Part shown: positions 8,713-17,573 of the stretch, in pieces
Position numbering within the stretch: the stretch's first letter is position 1
Layout: the number at the start of each line of letters is the position of its first letter
Assembly (NCBI GenBank): GCA_002368175.1
Contig: AP018172.1
Coordinates: 8,249,001 to 8,313,000 of the forward strand
Direction: 5' to 3'
DNA length: 64,000 bases
Origin: Calothrix sp. NIES-2098
GTDB taxonomy: Bacteria > Cyanobacteriota > Cyanobacteriia > Cyanobacteriales > Nostocaceae
The notes under the pieces: model-generated
The model's input: only the letters and a program-made list of their open reading frames with translations
Told to the model about the DNA's origin: nothing
The model's database searches: none
Made by a program: the position numbers and the translations under genes

Positions 8713-8908
8713 AATAATTCTCTACTGGAGCGAAGAAGACCAAGCATTTATTGCCGAAGTTCCAGAACTACCCGGATGTGCTGCTGATGGGGAAACTTAT
8801 CAAGCAGCACTACAAAATGTCCAAATCATTATGCAAGAATGGCTAGAAATTGCTCAAAGATTAGGGCGTCAAATTCCTGACCCTAAACTACGTTCAGTGA
8901 CTACCTAA
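8696..8908 (+). CDS. HicB-like antitoxin (UPF0150 fold)
   Basis: A 70-aa protein of the HicB N-terminal domain type: YEIILYWSEEDQAFIAEVPELPGCAADGETYQAALQNVQ is broken here into the hallmark pieces EEDQAFIAEVPELPGC and GETYQAALQNV. The C-terminus ends IAQRLGRQIPDP and has no separate DNA-binding helix, as in the short HicB class. It overlaps the HicA-like gene at 8446-8712, so the two are translated together. It likely neutralises that protein if it is still toxic. Confidence 0.82.
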   Translation: MNLRYEIILYWSEEDQAFIAEVPELPGCAADGETYQAALQNVQIIMQEWLEIAQRLGRQIPDPKLRSVTT

Positions 8909-8930
8909 GTGAAGAAAAGTTTTACTATTA

Positions 8931-8952
8931 GAGTGGGCAATGCCCACCCTAC
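8931..8952. repeat. Dispersed palindrome GTGGGCA-N-TGCCCAC
   Basis: GTGGGCA and TGCCCAC flank one base, followed by CCTAC. A closely similar and longer copy lies at 11624-11648, so this is a family of short palindromes placed after genes. Confidence 0.6.
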
Positions 8953-9004
8953 AAAATGTGTATTCAAATCATTTGAAACCTTAAATCCTGTATGATAAAT
9001 TGGT

Positions 9005-9313
9005 TTATTTATCTTGTCGCTCAAATAATTCTAATAACCCAAGCGTACCAACAAAAAAAGTGTAAGTAGCATATTGTATTGGCAACTTATTTTTGGAAGG
9101 TGCATAAAAAGCTGCTATAACAGCCTCAACTAAATGACAGCTTACAGCAAAGCGCTCAATCCAAAAAATTGGATTCAGACTGCTGGGTACTGAAATATTA
9201 TTTGCGATCGCATAAATATTCCATAATTCTAAGCCAATCGCACTAGTTATTAAAACTATAGATATAACTTTTATAATAGGTGAAATTGTTTGCTTTATAG
9301 CTTGGAAATTCAT
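9005..9313 (-). CDS. Small membrane protein, function unknown
   Basis: From ATG 9313 the reverse strand encodes 102 residues starting MNFQAIKQTISPIIK. Three hydrophobic segments (about 5-32, 45-65, 78-95) suggest an integral membrane protein. The open frame continues upstream to 9397 without an ATG; those extra 28 residues are polar and start with TTG, so I prefer the later ATG. No family is recognised and no functional partner is adjacent; the next DNA upstream is a pseudogene. Confidence 0.5.
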   Translation of the reverse strand: MNFQAIKQTISPIIKVISIVLITSAIGLELWNIYAIANNISVPSSLNPIFWIERFAVSCHLVEAVIAAFYAPSKNKLPIQYATYTFFVGTLGLLELFERQDK

Positions 9314-9390
9314 GATATAGAAATTATATTTGATTTGTGATTCTTTTAAGTAGTTTCCCACAAATGATTTGAGATTGCTATATTTGACCG

Positions 9391-9916
9391 ATCGCAAGAA
9401 GTGAGGTTGCTATTTCAATAATTGATAACCCAATTGGGCGATTTTTTCTCAAGTCGCTGCTTCGCCGACTAGTTGGAGATGAAAAACTACGCTGGTATGA
9501 AACTATCGATTGGGACAAAGAGTGCGATGTCTGGCGTCAAGCAAACTTAATTTATCCTAACTATTACAGCAGCCAGAATTTTCACGGGATTGAAGGTGAT
9601 TATTTAAATTCGGTAGCAGCGATGACTTACGAGTCTGTGACAGCTTTTGCTTCTCCACCAAATGAAACTTGGATTCGCAAGCAGTTAATTAGTGCAATTA
9701 AGTCTCAGCCAACAAGAATTCTAGATTTGGGTTGTGGTACAGGTGCTGAACAGTACCGTTTACTTTACGTTGCGATGACACGAGTCAAGCGGTTTTTGTA
9801 GATGTCTGCGGCGCAAAAAGCTCCTTTCACATGGAGTAAACCAGAGAATTTACAAGAACAAGCACCTTGTCCAGTGTTTCCTGCATGAAAGCGCCAATTT
9901 CCTGTCTGGGGCGACA
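9391..9916 (+). pseudogene. Chimeric remnant: methyltransferase N-terminus joined to UvrD-helicase C-terminus
   Basis: One frame reads from about 9391 to a TAG at 9799. Its first part (to about 9747) includes LRWYETIDWDKECDVWRQAN, TYESVTAF and ILDLGCGTG, the SAM-binding motif I of class I methyltransferases. Directly after GCGTG the text changes to EQYRLLYVAMTRVKRF, the motif VI region of UvrD/Rep helicases, then TAG, then MSAAQKAPFTWSKPENLQ and, after TGA at 9886, KRQFP, which is how cyanobacterial UvrD-like proteins end. Two stops interrupt the helicase part and both genes have lost most of their length. This is a deletion-fusion scar. Confidence 0.78.
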
Positions 9917-9996
9917 GTAGTTAATTAACACTACCCATCCAGCAAGCAGAATTGGGAAAACTGAAAATATCACAATCTACTGATAGATTCTCAGAT

Positions 9997-11463
9997 ATGC
10001 TTTGCTGTTCCAATTCTAATTGTTCAAATACCTTTAATCCTGACGGAAATAAGTTTTGCATTCAGTGTGGACAAACACTTACACCACTATTCCGCAATCG
10101 CTTCCACGTGATTAGGCTTTTGGGTGAGGGTGGATTTGCCAAGACTTATGAAGCTAGGGATACAGATAGGATGGATGAACCTTGCGTGATTAAGCAATTT
10201 TTTCCACAAGTGCAAGGAACATCAGCATTAGAGAAAGCAACGGAATTATTTAAGCAAGAAGCGAAGCGTTTGTATGATTTGGGCGAGCATCCCCAAATCC
10301 CCCGCCTCATTGCTTATTTTGAACAGGATAAGCGCTTGTATCTCGTACAAGAGTTTATTGAAGGGCACAATTTACTAGAAGAATTGCAACAGCAGGGAGT
10401 TTTTAGCGAACAAAAGATAATTCAACTTTTGACTGATTTATTACCAGTTCTTCAATTTATCCATGAACGAGGAGTAATTCACCGCGATATCAAACCAGAA
10501 AATATCATGCGTCGTCAATATGATAGCAAATTGATGTTAATTGATTTTGGTGTTTCTAAACAAGCAACGCGAACAATACTTGGCCAAGTAGGAACTACAA
10601 TTGGTACACCTGGATATGCACCATTAGAACAAATACGTGGTCAAGTTTTTCCAGCAAGTGACCTTTATAGCTTAGGCGTGACTTGTATTAGGTTGTTAAC
10701 CAATTGTTTGCCTAAAGAAGATATTTATGATGAGCTATATGATGCTTTGAAAGCTCAATGGATATGGAGAGAACGCTTACCACCTAACACTAGTATTACT
10801 CTTACTATGGTACAAGTTTTAGACAATATGCTTCAGGATTATGTTAAAGAACGCTATCAATCTGCTGAACAAGTAATAGCAGCTTTAAATATCAACACTA
10901 CTCCAGAATATTTTAAATCATCGCCAACAGTACCACCTTATTATCGTGTACAGGTTTGCTCTAATATTCCAACAATCGGAGTTGATTATACAAGACTCGA
11001 AAATTTACTCATAGCTAGAAGATGGCAAGATGCTAATGAAGAAACTTTAAATGTCATGCTCAAAATAAGTAATAGAGAGAAGCAAGGTACACTATACATA
11101 GAAGACATTAATAAGTTTCCTTACGTAGATATTCGCGCTATTGATGAACTCTGGCTTAAATATAGTAATCAGCACTTTGGCTTCAGTGTACAGCAGAGAA
11201 TTTGGCAAAATCTTGGAGGAGCACAGGAGACAAATGAAAATACTTTGCGTCATTTTGGAGAGCAAGTAGGATGGTTGCGTCCTAAAATTTTACGTAAGAT
11301 ATTATTGTTTAATGCAGATTTATTCTTTGAGGAAAAGACACCTCTATGGTTTGATGAAGTTAACTTCTCCATAAAAGCACCAAAGGGACATTTACCATGT
11401 TTTGGTGCTTGTGGGATAAAAATAACATTAATAATAAGTTTACTTGGTTTATTTTCTGAGTAA
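9997..11463 (+). CDS. Serine/threonine protein kinase with zinc ribbon and C-terminal GUN4 domain
   Basis: The 488-aa protein begins with a zinc-ribbon-like CCSNSNC...FCIQCG, then a eukaryotic-type kinase domain (about 35-300) with GEGGFA, the ATP lysine in CVIKQFF, HRDIKPEN and DFGVSK all intact. A GUN4 domain follows (about 325-465, VDYTRLENLL to GWLRPK). GUN4 binds tetrapyrroles and stimulates Mg-chelatase, so kinase-GUN4 fusions may sense porphyrins; that is inference. A last hydrophobic stretch (ITLIISLLGLF) may insert in the membrane. I start at ATG 9997; upstream open frame has only a TTG at 9952 and pseudogene DNA. Confidence 0.88.
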   Translation: MLCCSNSNCSNTFNPDGNKFCIQCGQTLTPLFRNRFHVIRLLGEGGFAKTYEARDTDRMDEPCVIKQFFPQVQGTSALEKATELFKQEAKRLYDLGEHPQIPRLIAYFEQDKRLYLVQEFIEGHNLLEELQQQGVFSEQKIIQLLTDLLPVLQFIHERGVIHRDIKPENIMRRQYDSKLMLIDFGVSKQATRTILGQVGTTIGTPGYAPLEQIRGQVFPASDLYSLGVTCIRLLTNCLPKEDIYDELYDALKAQWIWRERLPPNTSITLTMVQVLDNMLQDYVKERYQSAEQVIAALNINTTPEYFKSSPTVPPYYRVQVCSNIPTIGVDYTRLENLLIARRWQDANEETLNVMLKISNREKQGTLYIEDINKFPYVDIRAIDELWLKYSNQHFGFSVQQRIWQNLGGAQETNENTLRHFGEQVGWLRPKILRKILLFNADLFFEEKTPLWFDEVNFSIKAPKGHLPCFGACGIKITLIISLLGLFSE

Positions 11464-11623
11464 TATGGATTAGAGAATAATAAAGCAATTCAATTGTGTC
11501 TACAGCCAGAATTGCTGATGGTGCGTTTCGCTAAAGCGATAACACACCCTACAGTTTAATTTGATTAACGTAGTTGTAAAGTTTGAGATTAGCTTAGGGT
11601 GCGATCGCACTTTATAGTACTTC

Positions 11624-11648
11624 GTAGGGTGGGCATTGCCCACCTTAC
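11624..11648. terminator. Palindrome at the 3' end of the RND pump gene
   Basis: GTAGGGTGGGCA and TGCCCACCTTAC meet in a near-perfect 25-bp palindrome five bases from the end of the efflux gene on the minus strand. It is a second copy of the palindrome at 8931-8952 and may stop transcription or protect the mRNA. Confidence 0.5.
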
Positions 11649-11652
11649 AAGA

Positions 11653-14600
11653 CTATAATACTTCAGCCTTTTCTTTCTCCTGTCTAACTTTCTGCTTCTG
11701 CTTTTTATCGTTTTTCTTCAACTGCTTCCGCAGGGATTCCATGTAGGTGTAAAACACAGGAGTAATGTAAAGCGTTAGTAGTTGAGAAAATAATAACCCA
11801 CCCACAACAGCTAAACCTAAAGGACGACGAGATTCTGCACCTGCACCTAAACCGAGTGCGATTGGTAAAGTACCCATCAATGCTGCCATTGTGGTCATCA
11901 TAATCGGGCGGAAGCGCACCACACAAGCTTCATATATGGCATCAAACGGCGTTTTACCTTGGTTTTGTTGGGCATCCATTGCAAAATCAATCATCATAAT
12001 GCCGTTTTTCTTAACGATACCAACTAGCATAATAATGCCCACAAAAGCGTAGATATTTAAATCAACACCAAATAGCATCAAGGTGAGCAAAGCACCAAAT
12101 CCCGCTGAAGGTAAACTAGAAAGAATTGTGATTGGGTGAATAAAATCTTCATACAAAATTCCTAACACAAGGTAAATTACCGCAATCGCAATTAACAGCA
12201 AAAATCCCAAGCTAGAAAGCGAAGATTGAAACACCTGCGCTGTACCTTGGAAGCTGGTACTAATAGTTGCAGGTAATGTTTCACGAGCTAACTTTTCAAT
12301 AGTTCCAGTAACGCTACCAAGGGATACTCCTGGTTTGAGGTTAAAGGAAATAGTCACAGCAGAAAGCTGTCCAGAATGGTTAACTGTTAATGGCCCAACT
12401 CCTTTACTCAAAGTTGCAACTGCATTTAATGGTACTTCTTGACCGCTACTAGAACGAATTGTTAATAAATCAAGATCGTTGGGACTTAGTTGATATTGTG
12501 GGTCTACTCCCATAATTACTTGATACTGACCGTCAGATGCATAAATTGTGGAAACCTGACGAGTACCATAGGCGTTATTTAGTGTGCTTTCAATTTGATT
12601 CGCTGTTAATCCAAAAGTTGCTGCTTGTTCGCGATTAAATTGGACGTTAATTTGAGGATTTTTGATTTGCAAGTCGCTATTAACATCTTGCAATTCTGGC
12701 ATTTGTCGCAATTTTGCTTCTAAAGCTGGCGCATATTGATACAACTCTTGTAAATTTGGGCTAGAGAGTCCAAATTGATATAGCGCTTTTGTTTGTTGTC
12801 CGCCCAAACGGATAGATGGCGGGTTTTGCACAAAGGCTCTAATTCCTGGTATTCCAGTTAGTTTCGGTCTTAGTTCTTCTGCTACTTCATCGGCGCTTTT
12901 GTGGCGTTGAGAATGGGGTTTTAATTTGACAAATATGCGTCCTGAGTTAGCTGTGGCGTTGGCTCCACCTGCACCGACACTAGAGTTAATGGATTCAACA
13001 TTGGGGTTGCGACGTACAATTTTGGCTACGACTTGTTGATGCTTCACCATCTCAGCAAAGGAAATATCTTGAGCCGCTTCTGTGCTGACGCTTAACTGTC
13101 CGGTGTCATCATTGGGAATGAAGCCTTTGGGAACAACAACAAATAAATATATTGTTGCAACCAAAATTACGCCCGAAAGTATCATCGTTGTGCGGTGATA
13201 TTTCATTGATAGCTTGAGAGTTGCTTCGTAACCCCGCAGCATCGTATCAAATACCCATTCCGAAGCATTATAAAGGCGACGTTTCCAATTTTTAGCTTTC
13301 TGTTTTTTGGGTTTATTTATTTGATGTCCGTTACCATCATTGGATAGGTCGTGGCTATTTTCTGCTTGCAAATGTCCATCATTGGATATTTCATGACCAT
13401 TATCATTCTCAAAATGTCCATTGTTAGATATGGCATGGCCATTGCCTTCATGAAAATGCTCGTCGTTAGAGAAAGCATGGACATTGCTTCCATTAATATT
13501 TCCATGATTTGGATCTTTATGCTCACCTTCATGCTTCAGAAAACGACTGCAAAGCATCGGTGTCAGGGTGAGAGAAATAAATCCAGATACTAAAATTGAG
13601 ACACTGATAGTAACTGCAAACTCGCTGAATAGCCTTCCTAAAATACCACCCATGAACATAATAGGAATGAAAACAGCTACCAAGGAAATTGTCATTGATA
13701 AAATGGTAAAACCAATTTCTTTGGAACCGTTCAGGGCTGCTTGCATTCGATTTTCGCCCATTTCCATGTGACGCACGATGTTTTCTAACATTACTACTGC
13801 GTCATCTACCACAAAGCCAACAGCGAGAGTAAGCGCCATCAATGAAAGGTTATCCAGTGAATAACCAAGTAATAGCATTACCCCAAAGGTTGCTACTAGC
13901 GATAAAGGTACAGCCAAGCTGGGAATGATGGTAGCTGAAATGTTGCGTAAAAATAGAAAAATTACTAAAACTACTAAGCAAATGGTGAGGAATAAGGTAA
14001 ATTTGACATCATTTACTGACTCGCGAATAGATTGGGAACGGTCATAGAGAATTTCCATATCTATCGCCGCCGGAATTTGCTCGCGGAAGCTGGGCAAAAT
14101 TTTCTGAATTGCGTCTACAACTGCGACAGTATTGCTACCTGGTTGGCGTTGAATCGCTAAAACAACTGCCCGCTTACCATTAAACCAACTGGCGACTTTA
14201 TCGTTTTCGACACTATCAAATACTTTACCCAATTCTCTTAATTGAATTGGCGCACCGTTACGATAAGCAACTACTAAAGAACTATAAGCTTCGGCGTTAT
14301 TTAATTGTCCATTTGATTCAATAGTGTAGTTTTGGTTTTGTCCGTAAAGATTACCAGTAGGTAAATTAGAATTGCCTTTAGAAATTGCATCTGCTACTTC
14401 ATCAATTCCCAATCCTTTAGCACTCAAAGATTGGGGGTCTAGATAAATCCGCACGGCGTATTTTTGCGAACCATAAACTTGTACCTGCGCTACGCCATCA
14501 ACCATTGAAAGACGCTGGGCTAGCATTGTTTCTCCGTATTTATCCACTTCTGACAATGGCAGTGCTGTGGAGTTTAAAGCTACATATAATATAGGTGAAT

Positions 14601-15006
14601 CTGCGGGGTTGACTTTGCGGTAGGATGGCGGGTTAGGCATACTAGTTGGTAACTGCCGCGCTGCTTTGGCGATCGCAGATTGCACATCTTGAGCTGCACT
14701 GTCTATATCCCGGCTCAAGTTAAATTGCAGCGTAATCTGTGCCGAACCTAAAGAACTCGTAGAATTCATTGAATCCAGACCAGCAATACTCGAAAATTGC
14801 TGCTCTAATGGCGTTGCTACCGACGAAGCTACGGTCTCAGGACTAGCTCCCGGTAAGCTAGCTGACACCTGAATTGTCGGGAAATCTACGGTAGGTAAGT
14901 CGCTTACTGGTAGCAATTGATAACTCATCAAACCAAACAGCATGATGGCTAGCATCACGAGTGTGGTCATGATCGGTCGGCGGATGAATAGTGCAGAGAT
15001 GTTCAT
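11653..15006 (-). CDS. RND efflux pump, HAE1 (AcrB-like) family, with His-rich loop insert
   Basis: A proton-driven tripartite efflux pump of the inner membrane. The 1117-aa protein starts MNISALFIRRPIMTTLVMLA, has GYSLDNLSLMALTLAVGFVVDDAVVM split as NLSLMALTLAVGF and VVDDAVV with the paired aspartates of the proton relay in TM4, two large periplasmic porter regions, and the C-terminal GIIMLVGIVKKNGIMM. The central cytoplasmic loop (about residues 505-575) holds an unusual insert of about 3.5 copies of a 14-residue His/Asn/Gly repeat. I start at ATG 15006; the upstream frame is G-rich repeat. The adaptor gene lies immediately upstream, same strand. Confidence 0.93.
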   Translation of the reverse strand: MNISALFIRRPIMTTLVMLAIMLFGLMSYQLLPVSDLPTVDFPTIQVSASLPGASPETVASSVATPLEQQFSSIAGLDSMNSTSSLGSAQITLQFNLSRDIDSAAQDVQSAIAKAARQLPTSMPNPPSYRKVNPADSPILYVALNSTALPLSEVDKYGETMLAQRLSMVDGVAQVQVYGSQKYAVRIYLDPQSLSAKGLGIDEVADAISKGNSNLPTGNLYGQNQNYTIESNGQLNNAEAYSSLVVAYRNGAPIQLRELGKVFDSVENDKVASWFNGKRAVVLAIQRQPGSNTVAVVDAIQKILPSFREQIPAAIDMEILYDRSQSIRESVNDVKFTLFLTICLVVLVIFLFLRNISATIIPSLAVPLSLVATFGVMLLLGYSLDNLSLMALTLAVGFVVDDAVVMLENIVRHMEMGENRMQAALNGSKEIGFTILSMTISLVAVFIPIMFMGGILGRLFSEFAVTISVSILVSGFISLTLTPMLCSRFLKHEGEHKDPNHGNINGSNVHAFSNDEHFHEGNGHAISNNGHFENDNGHEISNDGHLQAENSHDLSNDGNGHQINKPKKQKAKNWKRRLYNASEWVFDTMLRGYEATLKLSMKYHRTTMILSGVILVATIYLFVVVPKGFIPNDDTGQLSVSTEAAQDISFAEMVKHQQVVAKIVRRNPNVESINSSVGAGGANATANSGRIFVKLKPHSQRHKSADEVAEELRPKLTGIPGIRAFVQNPPSIRLGGQQTKALYQFGLSSPNLQELYQYAPALEAKLRQMPELQDVNSDLQIKNPQINVQFNREQAATFGLTANQIESTLNNAYGTRQVSTIYASDGQYQVIMGVDPQYQLSPNDLDLLTIRSSSGQEVPLNAVATLSKGVGPLTVNHSGQLSAVTISFNLKPGVSLGSVTGTIEKLARETLPATISTSFQGTAQVFQSSLSSLGFLLLIAIAVIYLVLGILYEDFIHPITILSSLPSAGFGALLTLMLFGVDLNIYAFVGIIMLVGIVKKNGIMMIDFAMDAQQNQGKTPFDAIYEACVVRFRPIMMTTMAALMGTLPIALGLGAGAESRRPLGLAVVGGLLFSQLLTLYITPVFYTYMESLRKQLKKNDKKQKQKVRQEKEKAEVL
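13321..13479 (-). repeat. 42-bp coding tandem repeat inside the RND pump gene
   Basis: Copies at 13438-13479, 13396-13437, 13354-13395 and a partial one to about 13321 encode HAFSNDEHFHEGNG, HAISNNGHFENDNG, HEISNDGHLQAENS and HDLSNDGNGHQ. The period is 14 codons, so the frame is kept. Each unit offers two or three histidines. Confidence 0.85.
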
Positions 15007-15027
15007 ATTGGGGAATGCAGAGGGGCA

Positions 15028-15080
15028 GGGAGCAGGGAGCAGCGAGGGTGGGAAGTGTGGGGAGTGTGGGGAGACAAGGG
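15028..15080. repeat. G-rich short tandem repeats between pump and adaptor genes
   Basis: GGGGCAGGGAGCAGGGAGCAG and GTGGGGAGTGTGGGGAG type runs. The same motifs recur at 19680-19715, 24190-24235 and, inside a gene, at 63170-63215. Confidence 0.75.
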
Positions 15081-15148
15081 GGAGAAGAACAAATGACCAA
15101 TGACAAAGGACAACTGACAAAAAAGTATAAATATTTACAAATTAAAGG

Positions 15149-16570
15149 TTATTGTGAGGGGTTTTGATTTCCTTGGTTAGCGCCTCCTGACCCCTGTCTG
15201 GTGCCTACTGGCTGTTTAATTTGCACTTTGGCTTTTGGTCTGAGGTTAAATTGTCCGTCAGTGACGACTTGTTCGCCTTCTTTTAGCCCTTGCTGAATCA
15301 CTGTTTCGTTCCCAACTGCGTTACCGACGACAACTTGACGCATATCTACGGTTTGGTCGGCAGGATTCAATACATAGACAAACTGCCCTTGTTGTCCTGT
15401 CTGGATGGCTGTGGTTGGTACAACTATGGCGTTGGGTTCTTGTGTTAGCCGGACAACTACATTGACAAATTGACCTGGTGATAAGCGTCCATCGCTGTTG
15501 GCAAAGCTACTTTTAAGTTGAATAGTTCCGGTTGTGGGATCTACACCACTATCTACAAAGAACAGTTCGCCATGTTCGGGACGCTGTTCGTCTTTGGGAA
15601 TGTAAGCATCTACTGCTATTTTTCCTTGTGCCCGATATTTGTTAAGTTCTGGCAGTAGGCGTTGCGGTAGGGAAGTGGTGACGTAAATTGGGCTAATTTG
15701 ACTGATTGTGACTAAGGGGTTGGTATCATTCTCTTTTACCAAGTTGCCTTGATTCACCTTCAAGCTGCCTGTACGCCCGTTAATTGGGGAAAAAATTGAA
15801 TTATAAGAAAGTGCGATTTTAGCGCTGTCAACTGCGGCTTCGGCTGCGCTAACTTCGGCTTTGGCATTATTTAAGTCGGCTTTTGCAGCATCAACTGCGG
15901 CAATGGTGTTGGCAATACCTTCTTTATCTGCGATTACTGTGGCTTTTTGAGCATCAGATGCAGTACTAAACTGTTCTGCTTGCTCTTTGCTAATCGCGCC
16001 TTGAGTGAAAAGCGTACCATAGCGTTGTGCTTGGGCTTGGGCGTTTTTCGCTTGGGTTTGGTCTTTGAGGAGATTAGCTTTGGCTTGATTAACTTGCGCG
16101 ATCGCTTTAGAAAGATTAGCTTGCGCCTGTTTTACCTGCGCGATCGCTTTTTCTCTATTAGCTTGCGCTTGCATTAAGGCGGCTTGCTGCGGTCGAGAAT
16201 CTATCTTGAACAGCAGTTGACCTTTTTTAACATTCTGACCTTCTTGGAAATAAACTCCTGTCAGCGGCCCTGCAACTTGCGACTTTACGCCGACAGTTGA
16301 GTAAGCTACTACTGTTCCTGTTTGTCGTAACTCCATAGGTATAGTTTTACGGGTTACTGTCGCTACTACAACAGGTACAGCACGCTGCTGATTTTTGCCT
16401 TTTTGGTTATTGGACTGTGCTTCAGTAGCCGTACAACCACACAACACAATTAAACTGAACAGCACGATTCCCCTGCTCAAATGGTTCGGCAAAATGAGCT
16501 TTTGAGCTTCTAAAAAAGGTCGAGTCTTAAACCTAAGAGATAAATATCTCATACTGACCAGCGACAGCAT
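15149..16570 (-). CDS. RND efflux periplasmic adaptor (HlyD/AcrA-like membrane fusion lipoprotein)
   Basis: The adaptor bridges the RND pump and an outer-membrane channel. The 473-aa protein has a hydrophobic leader ending in the lipobox LCGC (Cys 46), a lipoyl half (VGVKSQVAGPLTGVYFQEGQ), a long alpha-hairpin (about 130-245) with repeated AIAQVKQAQANL units, the second lipoyl half (YNSIFSPINGRTGSL) and a beta-barrel with SPGQFVNVVVRL. The Ala/Gln-rich C-terminus is disordered. It lies directly upstream of the pump on the same strand and divergent to a MarR regulator, so the three probably form one regulated efflux unit. The outer-membrane partner is not in the window. Confidence 0.92.
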   Translation of the reverse strand: MLSLVSMRYLSLRFKTRPFLEAQKLILPNHLSRGIVLFSLIVLCGCTATEAQSNNQKGKNQQRAVPVVVATVTRKTIPMELRQTGTVVAYSTVGVKSQVAGPLTGVYFQEGQNVKKGQLLFKIDSRPQQAALMQAQANREKAIAQVKQAQANLSKAIAQVNQAKANLLKDQTQAKNAQAQAQRYGTLFTQGAISKEQAEQFSTASDAQKATVIADKEGIANTIAAVDAAKADLNNAKAEVSAAEAAVDSAKIALSYNSIFSPINGRTGSLKVNQGNLVKENDTNPLVTISQISPIYVTTSLPQRLLPELNKYRAQGKIAVDAYIPKDEQRPEHGELFFVDSGVDPTTGTIQLKSSFANSDGRLSPGQFVNVVVRLTQEPNAIVVPTTAIQTGQQGQFVYVLNPADQTVDMRQVVVGNAVGNETVIQQGLKEGEQVVTDGQFNLRPKAKVQIKQPVGTRQGSGGANQGNQNPSQ

Positions 16571-16952
16571 TAATGAGAGCCTCTGAATAAATGTTTAACA
16601 GATGTTTGAAAAACCCACACTTAATATTAGCTAAAATTAATTAGCTATGCTAACTGTTAGCCAAACATCTATCTCTAGAACCATTTATGGTAGAGTCTGC
16701 CAAAAACTTACAAGAAGCTTCCTGCTATCTAATGCATAAACCATCAGGTTTTTACAGAGTCGCTTAGGTAGACTGAGTAAGAGGAGTCAAAGCCTGACAA
16801 ATAAAGGTTTTGACGCAAAAACTCCTACCAAACCCGCATTTACTACCCCGCTTTGTCCTGACAACTTTAGCAAATCGGGATATTTAAACCGGATTTGGTA
16901 CTCAGTTGCGCGATCGCCTCAACTCTTCGCAAAATCCCAAATCTAAAATTGT
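16571..16952. other. Divergent promoter region between adaptor and marR
   Basis: It contains two palindromes (16628-16661) nearer the adaptor gene. No gene seen in the rest. Confidence 0.55.
16628..16661. promoter_or_regulatory. Candidate MarR operators
   Basis: Two palindromes lie side by side: TAGCTAA-N6-TTAGCTA (16628-16647) and GCTAAC-T-GTTAGC (16649-16661). They sit about 70 bases upstream of the adaptor start. MarR dimers bind such inverted repeats; the link to the adjacent regulator is inferred from position. Confidence 0.5.
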
Positions 16953-17429
16953 ATGATTCCCAAACAACTAGCTCCCGAAATAACCCCGGAACAATGCGCT
17001 GCCAAAATGATGGAAACAATTCCGACCATCATTAAGTTCTTTCGCACAGAGATGCGGCGCAATGCTGCTTTTCTGCCAGAATCACTTTCAGTACCGCAAT
17101 TTCGAGCGTTGGCTTTCCTTGACCGTCACCCAAGCGCTTCTCTTTCCCAAGTGGCGGAACACTTAGGTGTAACTAGAGCTACAGCTTCAAATCTTACAGA
17201 CCGTCTCGTAAACAAAAATTTGGTCAGTCGAGTAGAAAATCCCCAAGAGCGTCGTCATGTGCTACTTAATTTAACGGAGGCAGGCAAGTATCATCTGCAA
17301 CAAATTCGCACCTTGACGAGTGCCAGAATTGCCTCTGTTTTAACTAACCTACCAGAAGAACAAATGAGGAGTGTGGTAGAAGGTTTAACAGTATTGAGTA
17401 GTACTTTTGAATCGGTAATGCCGGAATAG
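16953..17429 (+). CDS. MarR family transcriptional regulator
   Basis: The 158-aa protein has the MarR fold: N-terminal helices, then a winged helix at about 62-125 with SLSQVAEHLGVTRATASNLT as recognition region and the wing SRVENPQERRHVLLNLT, whose Asp/Arg pair is typical, and a C-terminal dimerisation helix. MarR proteins usually repress adjacent transporters until a small aromatic ligand binds. The gene is divergent to the efflux adaptor with two palindromes in between, which supports local control of the pump. The ligand cannot be read from sequence. Confidence 0.88.
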   Translation: MIPKQLAPEITPEQCAAKMMETIPTIIKFFRTEMRRNAAFLPESLSVPQFRALAFLDRHPSASLSQVAEHLGVTRATASNLTDRLVNKNLVSRVENPQERRHVLLNLTEAGKYHLQQIRTLTSARIASVLTNLPEEQMRSVVEGLTVLSSTFESVMPE

Positions 17430-17496
17430 TAGGCTTTTAACTGAAAATATCTGATAATTTAAAATTTTTAGCAACTGATGTCTTAAATTTCTAGAT

Positions 17497-17540
17497 GCGG
17501 TCGCGCTTTCAACACTTGGCAATGCGATCGCGATAATTTA
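17497..17540. repeat. Dispersed 43-bp repeat, copy 1
   Basis: GCGGTCGCGCTTTCAACACT, then CAATGCGATCGCGATAATTT. A second copy with the same order lies at 18573-18615. Each copy is bounded by HIP1-like octamers. Confidence 0.7.
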
Positions 17541-17573
17541 TAGCATCTATAAGGCGAGGATGGGGCAGTTGAC

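Noticed and set aside
13351..13593. Plus-strand frames inside the RND pump gene
   Set aside because: They are shadows kept open by the 42-bp coding repeat on the other strand.
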